From the NCBI RefSeq assembly GCF_024220515.1, contig NZ_JAMXOT010000017.1, positions 1 through 39,675 of the forward strand: a stretch of 39,675 bases of DNA, given 5' to 3'. The DNA is from Oscillatoria sp. HE19RPO. GTDB taxonomy: Bacteria > Cyanobacteriota > Cyanobacteriia > Cyanobacteriales > Laspinemataceae. The notes below the pieces were generated by a model. It was not told the DNA's origin, searched no databases, and worked only from the letters and a program-made list of their open reading frames with translations. Position 1 is the stretch's first letter. Each line of letters begins with the position of its first letter. Below, piece after piece: positions 14,732 through 23,500 of this stretch. Position numbers and translations under genes: made by a program.

Positions 14732-17158
14732 CTATTTAAGATACGCAATTGTAACACCGGAACCGCCCTCATTTTGAGGGGCGAGTTCGTAGTGACTAAT
14801 TTGGGGATGTTGTTTCAAGAACTCCTGCACCCCTTGGCGCAACTTACCCGTTCCTTTGCCATGAACAATCCACAATGCACCGCCTAGAGGAATTTGTTGA
14901 GCGATCGCCTGTTCTAGTTCCATCTCTGCATCGGCAACTCTGGCCCCTCGGATATCCAGGTTATTTCGGGAGGTGCGGACGATGGGGGCGATCGTTGCCA
15001 CTTTTTCAGTGGCTGCCTCTGCTGCTGGGGAGACTTTCGTGGTTTGAGTGGCGGCTGGTTTTTTGGGTGGGAGTTCCACTTTTTGACCATCCAGGGATTC
15101 GATTTCTGTAATCCCGATGGTCATTTTCATTAGTCCAAACCGCACAGTCACGTCCATATCTCCTTCCCCGACTGCCAGCACTTCGCCGGTTTGTCCTATT
15201 TGGGGAATCCGCACCCGATCGCCTGCTTTGGGACGAAATCCCGGTTTCGGTTTGGCGACTTTTTGCTGACGAGATGGCAAATGTTTTTCCGCAATTCCCT
15301 GTAAGTCCTGGGTTGCTTGATTAGCATCCTGTCCGGTGACGTTGCCTTGTTGCAAGCGGCGAATCACTTGGGCAATTTCTTGCTTGGCAACGGCGATCGC
15401 CTCGGCTACAGCCCGTTCTTGGGACTGCTGGAGTTGCCGTTCCCGTTCTTTCAGAGACTGGGCTTTATCCGCGACTTCCCGATACAAGCGTTCGGTTTCT
15501 CCCAGCAATTGACCCGCTTCTTGAGCTTTGGTTTCCTGCTGTTTGCGTTGACTTTCCAATCCAGCAATCACCCGATCCACGTCTTGGTTGCCGGTGGGTG
15601 CGACTAAGTTCGCTGCCTGATCCACAATTTCAGACTTTAACCCCAGACGACGAGCGATGGTTAAGGCATTAGAACGTCCCGGAATCCCCCAGAGTAAGCG
15701 ATAGGTGGGTTGTAAGCTGGCTTCATCAAACTCTACTGAGGCATTTTCAAAGCGATCGTCTTCATATTTGAGGGCCTTGAGTTCGCCATAGTGGGTGGTG
15801 GCGATGGTTAGCTGGGAGCAATCTGCTAGATGATGCAACAAGGCGATCGCCAAGGCACTGCCTTCGGTGGGGTCAGTTCCGGCCCCCACTTCATCCAGTA
15901 ATACCAGGGAGTCTGGGGTACAACTTCCTAAAATCCTGCTAATCCGGCGAATATGACCGGAAAAGGTGGAAAGGCTTTGTTCTAGGGACTGTTCGTCTCC
16001 GATATCTGCTAATACAAAGTCAAACCAAGGTAGTTCCACAGGGACTTTGGCAGGGATGAATAACCCGACTTTCGCCATGAGGACCCCTAGCCCCAAGGTT
16101 TTCAGGGTGACGGTTTTTCCCCCAGTGTTGGGCCCGGTGATGGCAACGACCTTAATTTGAGGTTGGACAATTAAATCAATGGGAACGACGGCAGTTCCAT
16201 CTTCATGCTGTTGTTGCCAGATAAGTAGAGGATGGCGCAGTTGCCGCAGGGTAATGGTTTGACCCTCTTCCCCTCGGTTAATAAAGGTTGGGGGATTGGC
16301 ATTTAACCAGTAACTGTACCGGGCCCGGGCGGTTGCCAAGTCGAGGATGGTGACGATCGCCAATAATCGTTCTAAGTCTTCGACGACTTCGGTAATTTTG
16401 GCGGTTAATGCCCGCAAAATTGCCTCTTCTTCGGCTTTTTCCTCCCGCAGTAGGACGCGGGCTTTGTTGTTCAGTTCAACGACGCTATGGGGTTCTACAT
16501 AGAGGGTAGCGCCACTCATGGAACTATCGTGAACGATGCCGGGAATGGCATCTTTTTGGGGAGATTTCACGGGGATCACAAAGCGATCGCTCCGTTTGGT
16601 AATGAGTTGTTCTTGGACGGCGTTGCTATGCCGTTGCAAGATACTCTGCAATTTCTGATAAATCTGGTCGCGGACGGTGCGCTGACGCTGGCGAATTTCC
16701 CCTAACCGGGTGCTGGCGCGATCGGCCACTTGAGCGCGATCGTCGATGCAGCGGTGGATTTCTTGTTCGATTTCGGGATAGGTTCGCAGATCGGCAACTA
16801 GACGGTTGAGGACGGACAATTGGGGGTGATCGTCGATGGTGCGGCGCAGTTGTCTGGCACCGGAGAGGGTAGTGGCGATCGCCAGCAGTTCCTCGGCAGA
16901 TAAGATGCCATGCAAGTCCGCCCGTTCTAAGGAGTCCCCAATATCATGGATGCCATCGAAGGACAGGGTAGTGAGTCCCTGATTTTCTAATTCATAAACT
17001 TCTTGGGTTTGAGCAAGCAGCACCAGTGTCTGCTCCAACGTATCAGGAATTTGGAGGTCACCGGCAGCCATTGCTCCCAGCTTGGTCCCAGCAAATGTTG
17101 CTAGGTGCTGGCACAGGCGCGGCCATTCTAGGAGTTCTAAGGTCTCAGACTGAATCAA
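14732..17158 (-). CDS. mutS2: MutS2 ATPase/Smr-domain protein
   Basis: An 808-residue MutS2. The MutS ATPase core has Walker A GPNTGGKT at 342-349, Walker B LVLLDEVGAGTDPTEGSALA and the conserved STFSGHIRRI. A long coiled coil follows (QKQQETKAQEAGQLLGETER region). The C-terminal Smr nuclease domain from about residue 730 has LDIRGARVADAEMELEQAI and WIVHGKGTGKLR. It lacks the mismatch-recognition N-terminal domain of MutS, as expected. MutS2 suppresses recombination, and in some bacteria (as RqcU) it splits collided ribosomes. Length and motifs are normal for an active enzyme. It is probably a single-gene unit, flanked by palindrome arrays on both sides. Confidence 0.95.
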   Translation of the reverse strand: MIQSETLELLEWPRLCQHLATFAGTKLGAMAAGDLQIPDTLEQTLVLLAQTQEVYELENQGLTTLSFDGIHDIGDSLERADLHGILSAEELLAIATTLSGARQLRRTIDDHPQLSVLNRLVADLRTYPEIEQEIHRCIDDRAQVADRASTRLGEIRQRQRTVRDQIYQKLQSILQRHSNAVQEQLITKRSDRFVIPVKSPQKDAIPGIVHDSSMSGATLYVEPHSVVELNNKARVLLREEKAEEEAILRALTAKITEVVEDLERLLAIVTILDLATARARYSYWLNANPPTFINRGEEGQTITLRQLRHPLLIWQQQHEDGTAVVPIDLIVQPQIKVVAITGPNTGGKTVTLKTLGLGVLMAKVGLFIPAKVPVELPWFDFVLADIGDEQSLEQSLSTFSGHIRRISRILGSCTPDSLVLLDEVGAGTDPTEGSALAIALLHHLADCSQLTIATTHYGELKALKYEDDRFENASVEFDEASLQPTYRLLWGIPGRSNALTIARRLGLKSEIVDQAANLVAPTGNQDVDRVIAGLESQRKQQETKAQEAGQLLGETERLYREVADKAQSLKERERQLQQSQERAVAEAIAVAKQEIAQVIRRLQQGNVTGQDANQATQDLQGIAEKHLPSRQQKVAKPKPGFRPKAGDRVRIPQIGQTGEVLAVGEGDMDVTVRFGLMKMTIGITEIESLDGQKVELPPKKPAATQTTKVSPAAEAATEKVATIAPIVRTSRNNLDIRGARVADAEMELEQAIAQQIPLGGALWIVHGKGTGKLRQGVQEFLKQHPQISHYELAPQNEGGSGVTIAYLK

Positions 17159-17282
17159 TGCTTCAAAGCTAAATAGGAACTTGGGGGATATATATCCTAA
17201 TCGTAGCTTAGGGGAGATGGGTCATTGGTCATTTGTCCTTGGTCATTTGTCCTTGGTTGATGGGGGGGGATGGGGAAATTGC

Positions 17283-17967
17283 TGCTGTTTGTAGTAACGA
17301 CTTCAGTCGTTACAGGCGATTCGAGAATCGCCTCTACATTTAGGGTTTAGCCTGAAAGGATGTTCGTAGTAACGACTTCAGTCGTTACAGGCGATTCGAG
17401 AATCGCCTCTACATTTAGGGTTTAGCCTGAAAGGATGTTCGTAGTAACGACTTCAGCCGTTACAGGCGATTCTCGAATCGCCCCTACATTTAGGGTTTAG
17501 CCTGAAAGGATGTTCGTAGTAACGACTTCAGTCGTTACAGGCGATTCTCGAATCGCCTCTACATTTAGGGTTTAGCCTGTACAGATGTTCGTAGTAACGA
17601 CTTGAGTCGTTACAGGCGAGAAAGCGAATCGCCTCTACATTTAGGGTTTAGCCTGTACAGATGTTCGTAGTAACGACTTGAGTCGTTACAGGCGATTCTC
17701 GAATCGCCTCTACATTTAGGGTTTAGCCTGTACAGATGTTTGTAGTAACGACTTGAGTCGTTACAGGCGATTCTCGAATCGCCTCTACATTGAGGGTTTA
17801 GCCTGTACAGATGTTTGTAGTAACGACTGAAGTCGTTACAGGCGATTCTCGAATCGCCTCTACATTGAGGGTTTAGCCTGTACAGATGTTTGTAGTAACG
17901 ACTTGAGTCGTTACAGGCGAGAAAGCGAATCGCCTCTACATTTAGGATGGATTCTCAAAATCTGCGT
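17283..17967 (+). repeat. Tandem array, 9 x 75 bp, two palindromes per unit
   Basis: Units start (agtaacgac) at 17293, 17368, 17443, 17518, 17593, 17669, 17744, 17819 and 17894. Each unit holds the hairpin TAACGACTTCAGTCGTTA, directly followed by GGCGATTCTCGAATCGCC and ctctacatttagggtttagcc. The last unit ends in the MITE terminus tgcgtaagtcctg. Stems are conserved, while loop bases switch between TTCAGT, TTGAGT and TGAAGT, and between TCGA and GAGA. There are no spacers of varying sequence. It lies in the 940-bp gap between mutS2 and the next minus-strand gene. Confidence 0.9.
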
Positions 17968-17982
17968 AAGTCCTGGCTGATA

Positions 17983-18041
17983 GGAGTGCGAGCATCTTGC
18001 TCGCTATTGCGAATAAATAGCGAGCAAGATGCTCGCACTCC
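17983..18041. repeat. Perfect 26-bp inverted repeat hairpin
   Basis: GGAGTGCGAGCATCTTGCTC and six more bases at 17983-18008 are exactly complementary to 18016-18041, with a 7-base loop. There is no T-run, so it is probably a dispersed REP/MITE-type hairpin rather than a terminator. It begins about 15 bases after the end of the tandem array. Confidence 0.85.
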
Positions 18042-18098
18042 CAAAAATGTAGGCGAGTAACTGTGGCAACCGCTATATGAACTCGTGCCGGCACTGCT

Positions 18099-18305
18099 TC
18101 ACCTCAGCGCGGAGGTATGGATGGGAGAGGATTGACGGACTCTGCTGCTTTTTTGGGGTCTAGCGCCAAAGGATTCGTTTAAGACGGTTTCAAGCTCGGC
18201 TAGGGGGTCGCCTTCGATGCCTTCAAACATGGAGTTGAGGGCTTGTTGATCGCGATCGCTCAAGGGGAGGAAGGAGGGGTTGAAACCGTAGCTTAAGGTT
18301 GCCAT
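18099..18305 (-). CDS. Small hypothetical protein
   Basis: A 68-residue protein with a good ribosome binding site (GCGGAG, 8 bases before the ATG at 18305). It begins MATLSYGFNPSFLPLSDRDQ and continues with an acidic helix (SMFEGIEGDPLAELETVLNE) and a basic, serine-rich tail. No family, signal peptide or membrane helix recognised. It follows the UDG-family gene and the small ORF at 18319-18534 on the same strand and may be in the same transcript. Confidence 0.5.
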   Translation of the reverse strand: MATLSYGFNPSFLPLSDRDQQALNSMFEGIEGDPLAELETVLNESFGARPQKSSRVRQSSPIHTSALR

Positions 18306-18318
18306 TACTATATCTCCG

Positions 18319-18534
18319 CTAGTTGCTGTTTAAATTTTTCATGAATTCTTGAATCTCATTTATAAAGATATGATAAAGTTGCCCCGAAATGCTTCCGTGA
18401 AACCACCCAAATTTAATCAGGGAAAACTTCTTAAGGATTTCGTAATAGTTCATAACAGCCGAATCGCCGATGATTCGTCCAAAAACAGGACAAATCACCG
18501 ATGACTCCTTAATCAATTCACCGGAAAATGTCAC
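18319..18534 (-). CDS. Possible small ORF overlapping UDG-family gene end
   Basis: A 71-residue frame whose ATG at 18534 lies 17 bases inside the 3' end of the UDG-family gene, in a position suited to translational coupling. The product has mixed hydrophobic segments (IKFGWFHGSISGQLYHIFIN) and matches nothing I know. The DNA is more AT-rich than its neighbours. It could be a chance frame; position and length are the only support. Confidence 0.25.
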   Translation of the reverse strand: MTFSGELIKESSVICPVFGRIIGDSAVMNYYEILKKFSLIKFGWFHGSISGQLYHIFINEIQEFMKNLNSN

Positions 18535-19195
18535 TCAGGCGTTGTTGGAGCAGTTGGGGAAATTGGGCGTAATATCGCTGGTTGAGGGGGGAGGGATGAG
18601 GCAGGGGGAGTAAGGTGATGCTGCGCTGATGGAGATTCCCTTGAGAATCTTTAGCGCTAAGGGTAATGGTTTGGCTAGAACTGTAGCGATCGCCTCGTTG
18701 AAAAAATTCTTTCAGGGTCCCTTTTGGGGCGTAGGGGGTAAACCAGTCAAAGGCATCGTTTCCGAGGGTAATGATGCGATCGCCTTGCCAGTGGCAGACG
18801 AGGAGGCGCTCAATATAGGGCCGAAAGCGCTGTTTAACCGCTGTACTATAGGCTTTATTCCCCGGGGGTTTGTAGGGGACTGTATTGGTCAATAAAACTT
18901 GGTCCAGCACCTTTTCTAGTTCTGTTTTATCCCTCGCCTCGGTGTTAAAAAGAGTCTGATACAGTCCTTTGCGAACTAGGGAACCTGCTGCACCATATAA
19001 CGGTTGCCGATTGGCAACTTCATCTTTACCCAAATCTCGGCCAAAAACACATAGCTGACTTTGCAAATTCCCCGCATAGAGAATCGGTTGAGTCGGTTCT
19101 GCACCTGCTTTTTGATAAACGGGTTCATCTAGGGGAAATTCAGCCCGGTTTGCTTCTTCCTGAATTTCATCAATTAACGTTTGAATTTCTAACAT
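18518..19195 (-). CDS. Uracil-DNA glycosylase family protein
   Basis: A 225-residue protein, starting at MLEIQTLIDEIQEEANRAEF; the frame continues to 19222, but the extra nine residues look non-coding. Family marks: LCVFGRDLGKDEVANRQPLY (residues 50-70) in the position of motif 1, VLLTNTVPYKPPGNKAYS, and the C-terminal LLPLPHPSPLNQRYY matching the HPSxxN motif of UDG superfamily members (families 4/5 type). This superfamily removes uracil or other deaminated bases from DNA. The four cysteines of the iron-sulfur family 4 enzymes are not visible, so the exact subfamily and substrate are open. Confidence 0.75.
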   Translation of the reverse strand: MLEIQTLIDEIQEEANRAEFPLDEPVYQKAGAEPTQPILYAGNLQSQLCVFGRDLGKDEVANRQPLYGAAGSLVRKGLYQTLFNTEARDKTELEKVLDQVLLTNTVPYKPPGNKAYSTAVKQRFRPYIERLLVCHWQGDRIITLGNDAFDWFTPYAPKGTLKEFFQRGDRYSSSQTITLSAKDSQGNLHQRSITLLPLPHPSPLNQRYYAQFPQLLQQRLSDIFR

Positions 19196-19309
19196 AACAG
19201 TAACCACGGACTGGATGAACATCGCTTACGTTACCGCATTTTGCTCCCCTTGGTTCATTCCGGTATGAAGTTTCGCTCTTTTGGGCCAGGGGAATCCTGG
19301 GGGGATTTG

Positions 19310-19813
19310 TTAGATTAATTGATAGGCTAAATCCGGGGTTGCCACGGGTTCATTCATCATGGGAAAACGAATGGTAGAAGCAGCCCAATTTTTGAAATCG
19401 GGGGCTAACCGCACTAATTTTTGCATGATTTCATCATTCACCCACAAGATGACGGGAAAGGCAAAATCTTTACGAAAATCATCCCGGACAAAGTTGGTTG
19501 CGCTCAGTAATTGTTCAATAGAAATAACGGATTCTAATCCCAAAATCATTAAAGCATTGGGATTTTTATTTTGCAGAGTTTGTTGTATGGTCGTGTAGAG
19601 GGTTTTGACCGACGGATGCAAAGAGATCTGATGAATATCTGCGGACAAATTAATCGGTAATTGCTTGAGGAGTTGCGATCGCAGGGAAACGGAATTACAG
19701 CAAGCCAAAATTAGGCAAAATTGACCTTGTGACATAGAAATCGATCGGTCTAATCGTTTCAGGGATAGGGAGTGAGGATGAGCGGTTTCATCGGAGGAAT
19801 ACAGGTCTATCAT
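19310..19813 (-). pseudogene. Orphan N-terminal domain of a cyanobacterial signalling protein
   Basis: A 167-residue frame whose core (FCLILACCNSVSLRSQLLKQ, ALMILGLESVISIEQLLSAT, FVRDDFRKDFAFPVILWVND, LVRLAPDFKNWAASTIRF) matches the N-terminal domain I know from large cyanobacterial TPR/NTPase proteins. In those, several hundred residues of repeats follow; here the frame ends soon after the domain (DLAYQLI). It is either a truncated gene or a stand-alone version. An AGGA ribosome binding site precedes the ATG at 19813. The domain itself looks like a P-loop-derived alpha/beta fold without a Walker A motif. Confidence 0.5.
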
Positions 19814-20583
19814 GGTCTATATCCTAATTTTTTTATGTTATTAAGAGGGTTTCCTCAGTTGGCATCGGTGCGGGTCTCGGGAGGGTCGGTTGCGATGGAC
19901 CTCTGGGCGATCGCCCCTCTAACGGGGTGAGCGCGATTTCCAAACCGGGACACATCGGGACGATCGCCGCCTGGGAGAGGCCGTTGCTCGTTCCGAGGAG
20001 TGAGTCCTTAAAAATCCTTTCGGCAAATCCGGTGGATTGCACCTGAGCCGGAAGGAGCAGGGGAATAGCTAATCATACTAATGTTTCTATAGAAGTATAT
20101 TCCATTTTTCTTCAAAAAAGGTTAAATTTTTCTAACAATTTCCTCAGTTGGGTGGTGATTTCACTCTTTGGGTTAATCTGAACGCGCCCAAGACGCCGCA
20201 ACTCTGTCTAAAGTTCCGTCCTCCTAAGGGTCTGAACGTTAGATTTGCGATAACATTGAGAGAATTGAGGCGACTTGACGACCATTTAGGGAAAACTTTT
20301 ACCCTGAGAGATTTTTGGGTAAAAGACTTAATATACAAGGGTTTTATAGATTTGGAGCGATCGGCAAAACCCAAGTTCGGATAAGACAGAAATATTAACA
20401 ATCGCTCATATTAGGGTGAGCAGTTGCTCCCTCGCCTCCCCCTCTGGAGAGATTATGATTTCCTGGAGGAATAACAGACCCCTGCCGATATTTTTCAGGG
20501 GAGGGATTCCGAAAGCCCAAGGACCAATGACCAAGGACCAATGACCAAGGACCAATGACCAATGACAAATGACCAATGACCCA
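19814..20583. other. 770-bp gap with heptamer repeats
   Basis: No gene I can support. Frames at 19833-20042 (minus) and 20148-20384 (plus) lack ribosome binding sites and family similarity. Positions 20517-20583 are a degenerate tandem repeat of 'gaccaag/gaccaat' heptamers (ccaatgaccaaggaccaatg and so on). The same motif occurs in reverse near 17220-17260 upstream of mutS2. Such heptamers are common in cyanobacterial intergenic DNA. Confidence 0.5.
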
Positions 20584-23500
20584 TCACCCAGGAATTAACT
20601 GCTCGATCGCCTTAACGAGGACTTCAGGTTCTACCGGCTTGGACAGGTGCAGTTGAAATCCGGCATGGAGTGCTTTTTGCTGATTGGACTCTCCGGCATA
20701 AGCGGTTAAGGCGATCGCGGGAATTGCGCCACCTCGTTCTGAGGGCCGGTTTCTCACCTGACGGATGAGCATATACCCATCAATATCGGGCATTCCTAAG
20801 TCGGTGACGAGCACATCAAAGCTGTGGGAGTCAAGACAGTTAATCGCCTCGACTGCCGAAGCCGCAACTTTGACCTGTGCACCGGCTTGGGCTAAAATCG
20901 TTGTGGCTAATTCTCTCATATCCGCCTCATCGTCTACCACCAGAATTTTAATTCCTCTCAGGGGTGAGGCTTGGGGTTCCAAGACTGAAGCAGAGTCAAG
21001 ATTAACCCTAGGCGTTCCCCGGTCCTGAGTGAGAGGCAAACAGATGGTAAAGGTCGCCCCTTGTCCTTCTCCGAGACTGGTTACGGCAACGGTTCCTCCA
21101 TGCAATTCAGTGAGATAGCGCACGATCGCCAGTCCTAATCCCAGACCCCCAAATTGTCGCGTCGTTTTCCCATCCTGCTGGCGGAACAAGTCAAAAACAT
21201 AAGGCAAAAACTCACGCTCAATCCCTTTTCCGGTATCGGTTACCCTAATTTCAGCACAACCGCCTTTGCGCTGGAGGTAAACATCCACCTGTCCCCCAGG
21301 GGGTGTAAATTTAACAGCATTGGATAACAAGTTCCAGATAATCTGCTGAATCCGATCGCGATCGCCAGACACTAGACCCATCTCCGATTCAAAGTGGGTA
21401 ACAATCTGAATTTCTTTGGAACGGGCGGCTAACTGAACGGTTTCCAACGCTGACTCTAGGGTTGGAATTAACTCAACGGGACCGACATGGAGGGCAATTT
21501 TACCCTGGAGGATGCGAGATACATCTAATAAATCTTCAATCAGTTTTGAGAGCAAGCGCGCATTGCGCTCAATGGTTTCCAAGGCGCGATCGCGAGAGTC
21601 ATCGTCAAATTTGCGAGTTCTTAACAATCTCGACCAGCCCAAAATCGGATTAAGGGGCGATCGCAACTCGTGAGACAAAACGGCCAAAAACTCATCTTTG
21701 ATCCGGTTTGCTGCTTCCGATTCCTCTCTAGCTGCCCGTTCCCGGGCCAGTAGTTGTTCCCGTTCTTCCTCGGCCTGTTTGCGCTCGGTTATATCCGTAT
21801 TACAGCCGACATATCCGACAAAGCGAGTGCCTTCAAACCGGGGCAAGCCTAACACTTCCATCCACCGATAAACCCCATCATGGCGACGCATTCTCACGAC
21901 CGCTCGATGTTCCTTCCGATTGGCGATCGCCAAGCTGTACTCGGTAATATAACTCGCCCAATCCTCTGGATGCAAGCTCTCTGTCCAATCCTGAGTAATA
22001 TCCGATTGACACAACCCTGTAAACTCCCGGTATCGCTCATTCACAAAGTGACAGCAGGCTTGTTCATCCTGCATCCAAATCTGGATCGGAACCTTATCTG
22101 CCAACAGCCGGAAACGATACTCCGATTCCCGCAATTCCCCCTCAACCTGTTTGAGGCGGCTAATATCTAAATTAATCCCCGCCCAACAGATAATTTCTCC
22201 GGATTGATTTCGCACCGGGACTCCCCGAACCAGAATCGGATGCCAGTTGCCATCAACCCCGCGCACGAGTTGTTCGCGATCCCACAAATCCCCCGTGGTT
22301 GCTCCCTCCATCCAGTCGGCGAGGGTCTGTTTGGCTGCCTGGGTTTCTAACACCTCTACCCAACTTAAACCCTTCCATTGTTCTAGGGTCATGCCGACGA
22401 GACGTAAAAATGAATCGCTGGCGTAAAGGTGCCGTCCCTGGCGATCGCAAATCCAAATCCCATAATCCAGACTTTCCCCGATCGCCCGATACACGCCTTC
22501 GGTTTTGCGGATGGCTTCCTCGGCCAAATAGCGATCGGTAATATCAGAAAAGGTCACCACTCCTGCTCGAATCGTGCCATTTTCATCATACACCGGGGAC
22601 GAATTCACCAGACTAATCCCCCTTGTGCCATCTTCCCGAACAAAGTGGATTTCTTCGTTTCTGACCAGTTCACCGTTATACACTGAACGATATAACGGCC
22701 AGTCTTGGAGTTGATAAGCCCGTCCATCGGGATAACATCCCTGATAGAGGTTGGGTTGAGTCAGGTTGTTCACCGGGAATGAGTCAGGAATCTGGACAAT
22801 TTGTTTAATTTGCTCGTTAAACAAGAGAATTTTTCCCGAGGGAGCTTCCGCGACAATCACCCCAGCCGGTAACTGTTCCAAGATGGCGTTGAGGAGTTTT
22901 CGCTTCATGCTGACTCGATCGAGTAGTTCTTGCTTTTCTACCTCCTGTTGCTTGCGATCGGTAATATCGATTTGAATACCGCTCATTCCCTTAATTTGAC
23001 CCTTTTCATCTAAGCGGGTTTCTCCAATATTGCTCAACCAGCGCACAGACCCGTTGGGGAGCAAGATTCGATATTCTAAGTTTAAGTTACTGAGGCCATT
23101 TAAAATATTTTGTACCGATGCCTCGACGGTTTGGCGATCGTCAGGATGAACCGCCTGCAACCAGTTTTGATAGCTCGTTTCACAATCGCCCGGTTGATAT
23201 CCTAACAAGCGATAATTTTCATCGGACCAGAACCAGCGATCGGTGATGATATCCCATTCCCAAATTCCGGCATTAGCTGCACTGAGTGCCATCGATAAGC
23301 GCCGTTCATTTTCTTCCCGGGCGGCTTCTGCGCGAATGCGATCGCTAATATCCAGGGAGACCCCAGCGATAAACTGTTGTCCTGTTCTATCCCGGAAGGG
23401 AAATTTATAGGACATATAATAACAAGTTTCCTGGTTTTCTTGTTCAATGGTTTCTAAAAATTGAATGGGTGTATCTTGCTCTAGCACCTGGCGATCGTTG

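Noticed and set aside
17283-17967. Possible CRISPR array
   Set aside because: The whole 75-bp unit repeats; there are no unique spacers of constant length and no cas genes in the window.
19833-20042. Minus-strand ORF before the orphan N-terminal domain
   Set aside because: It needs a GTG start without a ribosome binding site and has low-complexity Pro/Gly content.
20148-20384. Possible 78-residue plus-strand gene
   Set aside because: There is no ribosome binding site, no similarity I recognise, and the opposite strand is equally open; treated as intergenic.
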